Shown here piece by piece: positions 36,952-51,839 of a DNA stretch of 64,000 nucleotides. Each line of letters starts with the position of its first letter. Position 1 is the first letter of the stretch. The stretch is taken from the NCBI GenBank assembly GCA_029204225.1, contig MU832184.1:18994-82993 (forward strand). Direction: 5' to 3'. The translations under genes and the position numbers were made by a program. This stretch comes from Diphasiastrum complanatum. Its lineage: Eukaryota > Streptophyta > Lycopodiopsida > Lycopodiales > Lycopodiaceae. The notes under the pieces are model-generated. The model made no database searches. It had not been told where the DNA came from and saw only the letters and a list, made by a program, of their open reading frames with translations.

Positions 36952-37471
36952 GTCTTTAAAACAATTTAACTTCTTCAAAATAGTTGAAAGGAAGAAGCTG
37001 AAGGCAAGTGTCACATTTTTTGAGGAAGTGCGAAAAAACCGACATTGTCTCAAAAAGCCGACATTGTAGCATCTCGGAAAAATCCGACACTGCCGAAAAA
37101 CATAGTTCATTTCTGCAGACTGTTGCGACACTTAGTGTATTTCTGCAGAGTTGTTCTAAATGCTAATTGTGGAAGTCCTTGAAGATGGCCAAGTCTTCAA
37201 GGATCTTCAAATAATTGAACTTAACATTTGAACATGAAATATGATAGGATTGGTTACCCTTTGCTGGAGATCAGCCGGAAGCCCGTTGTAGACATTCTTC
37301 AAATAATTTGGCTGTCTAAGTTATGATTCCTGCAGGTATCAGATGAGCAGACGTAGAACCAATGTTGGTTTCACCTGACCCTAGATCAACGATCAATAAA
37401 CGTGCATGAAGAAACTTGAAATAGAAATTAGTCATTCACCAAGGAAACAACTGTGGACTTAATTTCCAACA
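36952..37471 (-). repeat. Ty1/copia 3' LTR (minus orientation), lower end uncertain
   Basis: Minus-strand tract 'gaaagggggac' (37,482-37,472) is followed by TGTTGGAAATTAAGTCC at 37471. It belongs to the copia pol that follows. The TG at 36,952 is a tentative far end. Contains degenerate 'ccgacattgt' motifs at 37.02-37.10 kb. Confidence 0.65.
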
Positions 37472-37721
37472 GTCCCCCTTTCACGGTTGGTGCCTTGGTA
37501 TCTTCGTCAGATTTATCATGCTGAAGAACTTCTGGTGCTTGATCTTGGGAAGCGCTTTGGTGAAGATGTCTGCGACCATTTCTGTTGTGGAGCAGTATTG
37601 AAGGATCACTTGCCCTGAGAAAACTTTCTCCCGAATGAATTGATACTGAATTTCTATGTGCTTGGATTTTCCCATGAAATCTGGGATTCAGTTACAGTGA
37701 AATATAGCTCAAGTTGTCACA

Positions 37722-39013
<1,292 letters not shown>

Positions 39014-40509
39014 TCACACAGAATGGTGGTAGCATTGAACTGAGTGTGATGTAAGTTGTGAAGTAATAACCTGATCCATATAGCTTCTTTTGAAGCTTGA
39101 CATGTTGCGATGTACTTTGCCTCTGTCAAAGAAAGCGCAACTGATGTCTATTTCCTTGTGTTCCACAAAATCGGTCCCCCTGTCAGATAGAAACAGAACT
39201 CGGAGGTAGATTTTTTGGTAGAGACTCTCAATATGAGTCGGAACAACCTTGCAGACAGGTGGGTCGATAACATTTCCATCATAACATAAAATGTGATCTA
39301 AACTTTTCTGAATATATCTCACCACTCTCTTTAATGCTTTCCAATGAGAGATCCTAGGATTGGACATGAATTGATTTAACGTGCTAACAGTGTATGCTAA
39401 ATCTGGTCTAGCACACAACATTGCATACATCAAAGATCCTATGAGTGAATGATAAGGGTACTTCGCTATGTCGGGTACTTCACTATCCGAATCAGCACAA
39501 GTAGGTTTAGTCAATACTATACTTGGATCCATTGGAGTATCAATTGGTTTGCAATCAGACATATGAAATTTTTCTAAAATGCCTTTTAGATATGCCTGCT
39601 GGCTAAGATAGATCTTCTTTTGAAGTCTATTTCTAGTAGTGTGAATTCCTAGCAAAGAATGGACAACTCCTAAATCAGTCATGTCAAATTCCTTTGACAG
39701 ATCACTCTTAGTAGTGTGCAGAAGAGAAGTGTCATTAGACACAATAAATGCATCATCTACGTAAAGAGCTATGTGAACTGAATTGGTGCCTATATGCTTC
39801 GAATAAACATTACAGCCAGCTGAATTGTTTGCAAATCCCAATTGAATGAGATAAGAGTTGATTCTATCGAACCGTGCTCTCGCGGCTTGTTTCAGACTGT
39901 AGATTGCTTTGTGTAGCTTGCACACTTTGTGCTCTTGATCTTTGATGTCGAATCCTTTCGGTTGGAAGATATACAGCTCTTCCTTGATGTTGTCGTTGAG
40001 AAATGTTGTCTTGACATCCATTTGGTGTATTTCGAGGTCTTCTGCGACTGCTAACGCAATCAGAGTCCTGATTAACTGCATCTTGACGACATGACTAAAA
40101 ATTTCTTGATAATCCACTCCTTGGACTTGAGTGAATTCTTTAGCCACTTGCCATGCTTTCCATTTAGCAATGGAACCATTAGAGTTGATCTTCTTCTTGA
40201 AGATCCACTTGTTGTCGATAACTCTCTTGTGAGTGGGGAAGTTGACCAGTGTCAGGTCTGGTTCGTCAAAAGTGAGTTGTACTCGCAGTGGCACAGCATC
40301 CTTGGAGTTAATTGCTTTGGCTAGGGTCTATGGTTCTTCTGATGAAGTCCAGAATGATTGACGTGTATGGGCTTTTTTGGATTTATGGAAGTACGTAAAT
40401 CAAGCAATACATATAAGCAAAAAATCACGGAAAAAATACACAACTAACCTCTCAACCACACTAAACTATCCCCCGAAAATTCGATTTTTGGTGAAAAAAT
40501 GGTGAAAAA

Positions 40510-41860
<1,351 letters not shown>

Positions 41861-41876
41861 CACATTGTAGAGATAA

Positions 41877-42957
41877 TGTTGAAGGTTTCGAGATCGTTTG
41901 AAGAAATACATGTATTGTCGATACAGAGTTGAATAAATTGTCGAGGGTTACCAAATAACGACTAAGTCAGATTCGATAGTGGAGTCTTATCCACTACATA
42001 TTTCAAGTTCAATTTTGTAGCTCTACATGGCACCTGCCAGGTGGATAACGGTGCAGTTCGTTAGGCTTGTGCCATCAACAGCTATAAATAGATTATTAGA
42101 TCATTTCATTTTATCAACATCAAGAATTTCTGTAGTTGATTACAGCTCGTGTCGGAGCAAAAAATGGTCATTTTCGCTTTTGACTTCCTACAAGCTCAAT
42201 TGCTAGAATTCTTGGCTCTAACTTCAAGGACATATTCAAAAGACTTTGATTCATCTCTTTACAAGCTCAACACGGTGTTTTTATGAAAAAACAAGCAAAA
42301 ATAATGATTTTTGGCTATTTTCCGGTTTTCTCTTCACCATAAATTGGAAATTCATGACATGCATCTCTTTCCTTTTGTGTTTGTGGATTGATTAGATTTC
42401 TTGCTTACTCTCTTGCTTGTGGAATGTAGATGTGGATTAGCTTTTTTGTTTCTTGAATTTGTAGTTTTAGCATGCAAGTAAACTATAGAGGCTGAGATTG
42501 TGGATCTGATTTCCATACCTTCTAACAATCCTGTCCTTGATTGTTCTTGGGCATTCCAAGCATCAAGAAATGGGTGTTTCTTGATCCATGGGCTGCTAGA
42601 GTGCTGTTAGAAAACTAGTTTTTTTGTTTCTTGTTTCTTGTTGAGTAGCTTAATCTTGTCATTGCTTTGTTCTCTGATTTTGGTAGATAGATTGTAGATC
42701 TGCTTCCTGATTTAGAACGTTGATCTATACTGAGCTAGGATTGGTTGCATGGCTTGTATATGCATGTAGCTGAGTAACGTATCCGTCTCTCCCCACTGAC
42801 AAGCTGGGAATACACATTGTAATATGAGAAACACTTCTGCTTGGAAACCATTCTAACAAGAAGACCAAACCGTAAAGAACTATAACCAACAAAAGTAACA
42901 AAAAGAAGGACGAACGATAAAAGAATCATGTTCACAGATTCAGTGAGAATCTATGAA
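41877..42957 (+). repeat. Ty3/gypsy 5' LTR
   Basis: The end is fixed by 'ttTGGCGCC' at about 42,960-42,968, the usual gypsy primer-binding site. A TATA box 'ctataaata' lies at 42,082-42,090. About 42,369-42,957 is the near reverse complement of 55,402-55,990. The start TGTTGAAGG at 41877 is inferred. Confidence 0.65.
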
Positions 42958-44550
42958 CGTTTGGCGCCATTTCCACGGCTACATAGACACTAAACCAAGC
43001 CACACCTTTCCGATCTGTGCCGCAAAACCATCGCTTTGAGGTCTCCCACATGTTTCATCACAAAGCTCATCACTTTCATCTCGACCGACGTCTAGCTCTA
43101 TTCTCAATCAAGGCTTCACACTCCTTCCCTAGCCAAGCTCCATGACTCTCGTCTGGACTGGACAAAAACTTGTTTCATTCACCTATTGAAACTACGCACT
43201 CACTCTCGACTGAACCACTACTCGCAATATCCAATCAAGTCCTGAGTTAAATCTCGACCGGAGCCCCTTTGAAATCTCAATCGGAGCCCATCACTCCCAT
43301 CTCAACCGAAGCACTTGCTCAATTCTCAACCAGAGCCCATCGATCCCATCTCAACCGAAGCACTTGCTCAATTCACAACTGGAGCCCATCGCTCCCATCT
43401 CAACCGAAGCACTTGCTCAATTTTGAACCGGAGCCCATCGCTCCCATCTCAACCGACGCACTTGCTCAATTCTCAATTGGAGCCCATTGCTGCCATCTCA
43501 ACTGAAGCACTTGCTCAATACTCAACCGGAGCCCATCGCTCCCATCTCAACCGAAGAGACTGTATCAAATCTCAACCGAAGAGACTGTATCAAATCTCAA
43601 CCGAAGAGATTCTATCAAATCTCGACCGAAGGGTTTCGATCAAATCTCGACTGGAGGTTCTGGATCCAATCTCGACCAAAGGGGTTCCTCACCATCTCAA
43701 CCGGACCAAATCCACGCCAGACCACAGAACTTTCAAATGACGATCAGAATTGATGCGTACAACAGACATCGGATCCGATAGCTTGCATTGACATCGCATT
43801 TTGTTTGCATTTGACGCCCTCTATCTTCATTTGCATCTGACTCCCTCTATCTCCATTTGCATTTGATGCCCTCTAGCTCTGTTTGCCTCCAATGCATCTA
43901 CACATGTTTTCATCCAACACCCATCTGCATTCCATTTACATTCAATTGCCTAGAATTGATGGTGCATCCGACAGCTTGAATCGACGATCTATATCCGACG
44001 TCTTTCGAAGTTATATTTGACAATCCACAAGAACCACCAGCGGCACCATCGTAAACCGTAGCAACTGCAATGAGCCTCCAACTATCGTATTCACCCGCAT
44101 TCAACCGCACCTCAACTGCATTCGCCCTTGAATCACAAACAGACCACATCTCAACTACATCCGCCCTTGAATCGTAGCGCCCGCATTCCACCGCATTCAC
44201 CCGCACCCCAACTCCATTTGCCCTTGAATCGCAATAGATCGCATTCAACCGCACCCTGACTACATTCGCCCTTGAATCGTAGTGCCCGCATTCAACCACA
44301 TTCACTCGCACCCCAACTGTATTCGTCCTTCAACCGCAAACAGACCACATTCAACCGCATTCACCCGCACCCCAACTACATTCATCCTTGAATCGCAAAC
44401 AGACCGCATTCCAACCACATCCACTATTGAACCGTAGCGATCGCATTCAACCGCAAACAGACCACATTCCGAACAAAGAATACAAAGAGTTAAGTTACCA
44501 AAGAGTTCAAGAGGCCTATTTCCACAATCCTAAGATACTCTAGACTTGTT
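42958..44550 (+). repeat. Gypsy 5' leader built of successive minisatellites
   Basis: After the primer-binding-like TGGCGCCATTTCC the leader holds: about six 49-bp units ('gaagcacttgctcaattctc..catctcaacc', 43,265-43,552); about five 25-bp units ('gaagagactgtatcaaatct', 43,553-43,680); a short 'catttgcatttgatgccctctatct' array (43,795-43,890); and about six units near 60-68 bp ('cgcattcacccgcaccccaac..gcccttgaatcgc', 44,080-44,480). The 49-bp unit is not a multiple of three, so the open frames across it (78-141 codons) simply cycle three peptides. Gag follows at 44,551. Confidence 0.85.
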
Positions 44551-46510
44551 ATGGATCGTCCTTACAATCCAAATTCCATAGAGGACTATCCACCAGAGAT
44601 GGTCTCCCCATCCACCAAACATGCTCGATTTAATAGATATTCTAGGATGAAATCCCAAGTCCAAGAGCCATCCACCAACTCATTTGACAGATGGGAATCC
44701 ATGCGTTTTGAAGCTCCATATGATCGACCACATTTTCATGCTGCAGAATCTTCACATGCTCGAGCTCACTTAAACGAAGCTTTTGCAAATAATGTTCCGC
44801 GTACTGAAACACGTACTCCAAAGCTAGATTTACCTAAGTACGACAATAACACTGATCCTCAAAGATTTCTTCAAGTCTTTGAGAATGCATGTGATATCTA
44901 TGGCGAGACATCACCAGATACCATGGTACAGCTCTTCTCAATGACCATGATCGATAGAGCACGAGAATGGTTTTTAAATCTTGATCGTGAAGATAAATGA
45001 GATTGGTCACTCTTGAAGGAGACATTTATCAAACGCTTTAAGCCATTTCGCTTGATCAAAAGTCCTTTTGTCAAGCTAAGTAACATCAAAATGACAAAAG
45101 ATGAGAAAGTACGTGATTACATTGAACAATTCAAAAGATTAAAAAGTCAGGTACAAGAGCAACCCACTAAGTCTGTGCTCATAATTTGGTTCCTTGTTGG
45201 ACTCCCATGATGGATACGATAAGCCACATGAACGGAGAGCACATCGTGTTGTCCAGGAAGCTTGACCGAACGAGAAAACACGAGAACAGTTGTAGAAAAC
45301 ACAGATGGAGTTGCTTAACCAGCAACACCAACAACAGATGGAAAAACTCACGAAAGAGTTTCAAAACACTCTTAAGTCTATCAAGAGTTCGATGCCAAGT
45401 CAGTTACCCACTGGCCAAATCCACCATAGACGAGAGAACACATGGTGCCCTCACTGTCGAGGTGCACAAGCGGGCAATGAGTGCCCTTCATACCAACCGG
45501 TCCCAGATACTTCATTGATCAAATGTGACATCTGCGACTTTATGGGGCATACCTCACTTTATTGCTATTATAACCCGAGGAATCAGCATTACCACCAGTT
45601 AGGGGGACATTATCAACCTCCCAAACATTTCAAAGACTGCCCTAAACAACCTAACAGGATCCTTCCAGCACATCATATATCATCCAGATGTGTTAGAGTT
45701 CTAACTAGAGCACAACGCCAACAACAAGAAAAGTAGCAAACCAATGAAAAATCAGCTGATCCGAATGGAAGCCACTTGACAGCTTCCACATTGCCCAAAG
45801 ACTACCCAGACCCAAACGTGGAACAAAGACAATACGATGAATTTCGAGAGGAGTTTTTGCGAGAGGAAGGACATACGGAAAGTTTGTTATTTGCTCAGTT
45901 CCCTGACAAAGAGCAATTTCTACAAGGACTTGAAGTATTTTTCGATCTCCTGCAAGATCAACTCACTATGCCATTCCATAGTGCGATAAAGTCTTTCACC
46001 GGTCTTCAACGATATATCCAACGTAGTTTTTAGCTGCCTACTATTCCTGATGAACAACGAAAAACAGAAGAGATTCCTGAAATTCCTCAGATTCCTATGA
46101 ATCTGCTGAATATAGGTGTTGCTAAGGGGACTAGCATCACCTTGCCTTTGTCCTATAAAGACTATCCCACAGTATTTGCTATCCTTGATAGCGGATCAGG
46201 CGTTAACATAATGGCTTTGGCAAAGTCATGGGGCTTCCATACCCTCGATCAACCACGATACAAACTTCGCATGGCTGATGAACAAGTTACCGACCCTGCT
46301 GGTCATTTATCAAATATTAAAGTTCGAATAGCAGGTGTCAAATTTGTAATCGATTGTGCCATCTTAGACTTACCAGAAGATGCCAATACTTATAATCTCC
46401 TTCTTGGTACACCCTGGCTCCAGATGGCAGGTGTTGTCCAAGATTGAAAGCATAGCAAAATCACCTTTGGTAATCATGACAAACGAGTCACCATTGACTC
46501 AACTGGCCAT
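44551..46510 (+). pseudogene. Ty3/gypsy gag and protease, cut off by an LTR
   Basis: ATG at 44551 ('MDRPYNPNSIEDYPPEM'). Gag core 'LPKYDNNTDPQRFLQVFENA' and 'DRAREWFLNLDRED', a TGA at 44,998, then 'LLKETFIKRFKPFRLIKSPF' and 'KVRDYIEQFKRLKSQVQ'. A frameshift near 45,200, then a coiled 'QQHQQQMEKLTKEFQ' stretch and zinc knuckles CPHCRGAQAGNEC and CDICDFMGHTSLYC (45.45-45.57 kb). Another stop at 45,736 precedes the protease (46,097-46,447) with the intact active site 'AILDSGSGVNIM' and 'LLLGTPWLQ'. The frame runs into the LTR that starts at 46,518. No pol remains. Confidence 0.9.
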
Positions 46511-46517
46511 GTCAAGC

Positions 46518-47338
46518 TGTTGGGGGTATTCTTAACAAATTGTAAATAAATAAATTTGACCAATAAAGTGTGTTGCGAGGGCATGGCATCCTGCGCGCGT
46601 AAGCCCATGGCCCAATGAGCATGCAAGCTTAAGTGTAAATCAAATAAAATAGACTTGGGCCTTTGAATTAAAATAAAACTAGAGGCCCAAAGTCATTTTT
46701 AAACTTCGAAGATTACTTTTTAGAGTTCGGTCCAAATTGGGACTCACATGAATCTTATGAATTTCAATGTACTTTTTAGAGTTGGGTCCAAATTGGGACT
46801 CACATGAATCTTATGAAATTTCAATGTACTTTTTCTGGACCCTTGGATCAAGTTGGGTCCAAGATGAATGGATAAGATCAATGTAAATATTGGCCAATAG
46901 GATTTTGGAAAAGGGCCTTCCCCATTTTATAAAAAGGCACCAATTGTACACTATTTTCATGCTTAATAGAGAGGAGGAGGCTCTATCATTTTGAGAGCTC
47001 AAGCGTCCTCATTTGCTAATCACTCTTGCTTATGATCTTGTTGTGATTGCTTGTTATTTCCATTTCCCATGCTTTTTGGTTTATGCTAGTTAAGGTTTTT
47101 CCATAAGCAATGAAACTCTCTGTTGACTCCTTAATCAGCCGGAGTGTAGTACTGTTATACTACTCTGATAACATCCCAACTATAGAACGCATTGATAGAG
47201 GCCAGATTGTTGTTCTGAAATTATTAACATCACACACCCCAAACACAAGTAATACTGGTTACTTTCTAATGTCTGTCGAGAACCAGAATAACACTCGAAA
47301 CCACTTATCATAAATTGTACCAAATACATAACTTTCTA
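46518..47338 (+). repeat. LTR interrupting the gypsy protease region
   Basis: Start TGTTGGGGGTATTC at 46518, end probably CTTTCTAACA at 47338. Contains a 63-66 bp direct duplication ('tttttagagttgggtccaaattgggactcacatgaatcttatgaa', about 46,717 and 46,772) and a TATA-like 'ttttataaaaagg' near 46,924. Relatives lie on the minus strand at 41.2-41.8 and 58.1-58.5 kb. Confidence 0.65.
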
Positions 47339-47419
47339 ACACTGTCCTCTGTGGGAACGACATTATTTACTACAAAATCTATATTAACCTTGTTGGTATA
47401 ATATGACATGTTCCAGTGG
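47339..47419 (+). repeat. Element leader, shared with 5,824-5,912
   Basis: The stretch 'ctgtcctctgtgggaacgac' follows the LTR end directly and leads into the reading frame of the Pol-less element. Confidence 0.55.
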
Positions 47420-50400
47420 TACAACCAAGCACATATGCTCTTCCAGATGCTTGATTTCTAAATTCCTAAGTGGAAGGGACATCATAGCCTCTACCTTATG
47501 TACTAGGCTTATGACAAATTTTCAGCCAAAGAGCTAATGTTCCATGTTGATATTCCCAATCTTCAGCTCTATTTCTACTTGGCTATTAGCAGTCTTACTA
47601 CCTTTGGCTTCCCAAGTGGTCATAAAGAGAAACCGGTAAAGCTGACCAACATGATGCAACAACCCTATGCCAAGTTCCTTGACACCTCAGTTGACAAGTG
47701 GAAGAAAAAGGATGGCATCCTCCTTGAAGCCATCAAATCCAAAGAATTAGGAGCTGCATGTGCCTACCTCACCAGGTATACATTTACGCGCAAGGCACAT
47801 CTATTGCGGATTCCACTCCAGATTTTTGCCATGCTTGCCGAATCCTATGAAGCCTGGCATAACATGTATAATTCGGCTGGATTTATCTCCAGACAGTTGA
47901 CCCATGCCCTCCAAAAGAGAGCCCTATTCACATCATTGGGCTACATCTATTTTGATCTTGCTCAAAGTCAGTCTTCATGTGACTTGAAGCTTGCGTTGCT
48001 TCCAAGAGATGTTGCTGCTAGCCGATGCTATGCCCCATCCACAGCTTCAGCCACATCTTTCCCACACATTGTTGTAGCTCATCAGCGTCGAATCAAGAAG
48101 AGGCATGACCGATCATCACCACCAACCTCTCAACTTGCTGATACCCCACCACCACCAAAGAAGCAGAGGATGAAAATGACCGCCAACAAACCAGCTCCTG
48201 AATCCGACACGGAGTCCGATCACCCACTGCCATCTATGACAAATCAGCTAGCTGCAAGAAAACACAAGAAGAAGATGGTTGGGTACAAAGATGTTCCATT
48301 TCCCAGTAAAGACAATGTAGGTGAAAAAGAAAGCAGCCTCCAACCGAGACACTCCCACCATTCAAAAATCTCACCTGCTGCCTCCTCACCTTAGCACCAA
48401 ATCATGGACACCCAGCTTCTAGTGCAATCACCTGCTCGATGTTCCAGATATCCATCCCCATCGGGACAACCTCCAGTTCCTATATCACCCCCTTGTGTCC
48501 AGCCAACTATAGCTTTTGTGGTGGCCATCCACCCAAGGGCAATAGTTTTAGGGGAGGGAGAAAGGGAGCAGCCTGCAACTACACGAGCAGAAGACACAAT
48601 TGTAGCTGATTCAACTCACGAAGACACAACAGAAGGGATAAGAGAAGCTGAACCTGATCAAGTACCGCAAGTAATAGTGGAAGTTGAAGAAAGCCCAATG
48701 GTCGAAGAGAAAGTTGAAGACCTCTCTACTCTAAAGCAAGACGACTTCATCAATGTAGACGCTCTTGAATACTTCGATAAAGGTGATCTTGTAGAAGAGG
48801 AGGTGGAGACAGTTCCAGAGGTAGTTGCACCAGTCTCATCACTAACGTCCACCACTGCCACACACCCGTTACCATCCCTCTTACCCCTGTTGCTACCATC
48901 CCTACACCTTCGTTAATACTAATAAAAATACAGAACTAACCATTCCATTACTGTCTCGTTCCACTTTTTCTTTCCTACTTACCATCGTTTCCTGACTGAG
49001 TTCCCCGTCCTTCCAGCCTATGACGCCCAAAAGATCCAAAGAATTCTTGAAGTGGCATGTTAAGACCTCTTACCAACTTCATTGGATGGTAGACTAGCTA
49101 GCGCAACAGACAAATGAGCTCAGAACGGCAAAGCAAAACCTGCAGTTAAGAGATGCAGAGTTACTGATAGTTATGGAAGACTTGCAGAGTGAAAGAGCCA
49201 AGCGATTGGAAGAGCAGAACTAGTTTTCAAATCAGCTCCAATCTCTCGAAGAGGTGCAAGACCAGTTTGAACAGCGATTAAATCTCATGACTCAGGAAAA
49301 TAAGAGACTATTTGATGTGACGACAATAGTCAAGCAACCAATCAGGCCAGAGGATATGAAAGTTCCAATTCCATCGTCAGGACCAGCGATAAAAATGGAA
49401 AACTATCTCTTTAATTCAGAAACTCGAAACCCTGAAGAGCAACCATCAAGTTTTAGAAGACGAACAGAACAAAAAGCTGTGAGCACTCAAAGAGAGCGTT
49501 GACAAGATCCACAAGAGCTTCTCCTGTCAAAGCAACAAATGGACCTCTTATGGAATACGACCTGTAGACTCGACGCGCATATTAGTGCAGAAAAAAGATG
49601 ACCATAATGATTATGCTGGAGCTCCTGAACAAAGTCGATCCATCAAGCAACGAGGTGCTAGTTTTGGCATGCCATATTAAGATTCCACAGTTGGCTCTCT
49701 CCGCAAACTTGCCGTAGACTCCTCCACTTATACCCAGTTGTCGCACTTGCCTTCTTGTTTTTTTGAACTATTTTCATCCTACCAACCTTCAGCACTTCCA
49801 TTTGCTTTTTCAACCACATCCACTTCTAACACCATACCCCCTACATCGTCTCTTAAAATTGATGATCATTTTCTAAAACAGTTCATTTCACCAACAACTC
49901 AATATAATCTCATAACTAACCCACTACCCTCTACTCGTAAACTATTTTTGCCTCCATCACCACCTAATTTTAATTTTTTTGATCAAGGTCCACTTGATGA
50001 GATTGTGCAAAAGCCTACTATGAGACTTTCTTCATCCCCTCCAGAAGAAAAGAGCGATATCTTCATTGGATCAAAGTCCGAGGGTGCAACACCAAGGATT
50101 CCTAATACGAAGAGTGCCACATCCTTGGATGACTATTTGGCAAGGCCCTCAAGGAAGCTGCCCGAGAAATCCATAGAAAAGATTAAAAGACGGTACGACG
50201 ATCGAAAAGAATCTGACGAATCTCGGAAAACCTATAAGAAAGGAGAACGAGGGGAGGGGCAAAGAAAGTAACTATAGAAGATTATCAAAAGCTCAACAGC
50301 CTCGTGAACGCCTTACGTCCACAACCCTCTTGGAGGATCATGAATAATGATGAGCAGCTTCAGGAGTACCTAAGGGCACCAAGCTGGAAAAGGGTCGACC

Positions 50401-50611
50401 CCTACTATGCGCCAATTAAGAGAAGAGATCCTTGGGAGAAAACAAAACCAGCCGAGCGACAGATCAATTGGCACCTTTGAAATTTTGTCAAGAAGGGCAA
50501 CAACGAATCCAATAAGTTCTTGGTGTGATGTTGGCAGACATTGATCTATGCCTTTCCTTTCCAAGAATCACACGTCGAAGCTGAAGCAGTGTAGTGGGAC
50601 CTGCAACACCA
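47420..50611 (+). pseudogene. Protein of a Pol-less LTR element, copy 2 (largest)
   Basis: Regions in order: an N-terminal part with helical look ('NQAHMLFQMLDF', then the open frame 47,537-48,394); a Lys/Arg/Pro-rich region (48.08-48.3 kb); an acidic part 'VEEKVEDLSTLKQDDFINVD' (48.7 kb) and 'FDKGDLVEEEVETV'; a coiled coil (49.1-49.5 kb, 'QDQFEQRLNLMTQENKRL'); a Ser/Thr/Pro-rich part (49,738-50,271, 'LSSSPPEEKSDIF', 'SLDDYLARPSRKLPEKSIEK'); and a C-terminal part 'PSWKRVDPYYAPIKRRDPW' followed by 'AERQINW'. Compared with the minus-strand copy about 480 bp after 'QINW' are deleted. No protease, RT, RNase H or integrase motif occurs anywhere between leader and polypurine tract. Several stops and shifts. 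Function unknown. Confidence 0.7.
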
Positions 50612-50625
50612 TAGGGGGAGGATAA
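50612..50625 (+). promoter_or_regulatory. Polypurine tract of the Pol-less element
   Basis: 'tagggggaggataa' directly before the LTR start TGTTAG. The same layout, 'ttaggggtggataa|TGTTAG', is found on the minus strand at 56,515-56,502. Confidence 0.85.
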
Positions 50626-51839
50626 TGTTAGCTGATGCCGTGCCCCGAGGTGTCAATGCAGAGCCTCTCCACTCAAAAGGGCTTCTAGCAGAGATGAAGT
50701 TGAGAGCCAAGTCTGAGAGCACGAGAATTATAGTGCTAGGCTAAAATATACAATGGAGCCCCATGGTACGTCCCGAAAGATGGATAACCATGTGGGAGCT
50801 AGCAAATTAGATTATCTCAACTTAAGCTATGTTTTTTTAATAAGGAGGCCTCCTTCTATCTAGTAAGAGGTGAAACTCAAATTATTACAGAATGGGATTC
50901 ACTCTGTTTTAAGAGGTAGACTCCAAAATATTATGCAATTGAGTTCTACAGCTCGTGGGTATAGATAGGATCCTCCTCCTTGAGTCTAGAGCATGTAATT
51001 TGTACTAAAATGTTGGTGCTTTGTTAATTGAAGATCATTCTACTTGCATTTCTTCCCATGCTCTATCTTCTTGCATTTTGTTTGGATATTGATGTATGAA
51101 TGTGCTTGTTGATGCTTTCTTCTCTTAAAGTTTATTTTGGAATTAGTCTCAAGTAGATGTGCAGGACTTGGAGATTGATCTACCATTCCACTGTTTTCTA
51201 CTCCTTGAGAAGTTCTTCTTACAACTGTTGAGTGACAGTTGTGGGAAGCACTTTGTAGGATTTACATTGCTTTAGTGTAGAAGTTGTTGAGCTGATGTTG
51301 ATTCTCTGATTTCAATAGGAGTAGATTCACTTTAATTCCATGTTCTTGCTTAGTTTAGTATAGCAATAATTTGTAGTCTGTAAGCAATAATGAATCAATC
51401 TGAAACAAAACTGTAGTAGAACAGTAGAAAATTGAGTCTTGATAAGATCATTATCCAAGATGAGATACCATTGTCAAATAAGGTTCTAAATCAGGTCATT
51501 GTTGTGCTACTGATAGGCGGGTACATCACTTTTATACTACAAAATCAAATTCTAAGACTGAACTGTAGCTAAACTGATATGTAGTCTCGTGAATCCCTGC
51601 AATGCTGACCCTCTGTCAGACAGAATGAGAGTTATCACTGAGTAGATTTAGATAGAGGACCAGTGTATTAGTCATTGAGAAGCAAAGCCAGTAGATTCCA
51701 GCACTGCCAGTGTAGGAGCGAGTAAAAGAATCCGCTGCTATTTGAGTAGAATCGATGCAAAGAGTGAGTAGATCCTGCTGCAAATGTTGAGTAGATGCGA
51801 CAGTAAACATTGAAGTAGAATGAGACCAATCAACAAACA
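50626..51839 (+). repeat. LTR of the Pol-less element, copy 2
   Basis: 1,214 bp, TGTTAGCTGATGCC..ACAAACA, aligning end to end with 15,595-16,825. At 51,840 the sequence turns into the reverse complement of the same element's internal region. Confidence 0.85.

Noticed and set aside
43269-43753. Three overlapping frames of 78-141 codons with peptide repeats
   Set aside because: They arise because a 49-bp minisatellite stays open in all three frames; it lies in an element leader.
46513-47430. CAAGC on both sides of the LTR at 46,518 as a target duplication
   Set aside because: The right-hand CAAGC (47,426) would make the element end in AC rather than CA and include the leader.
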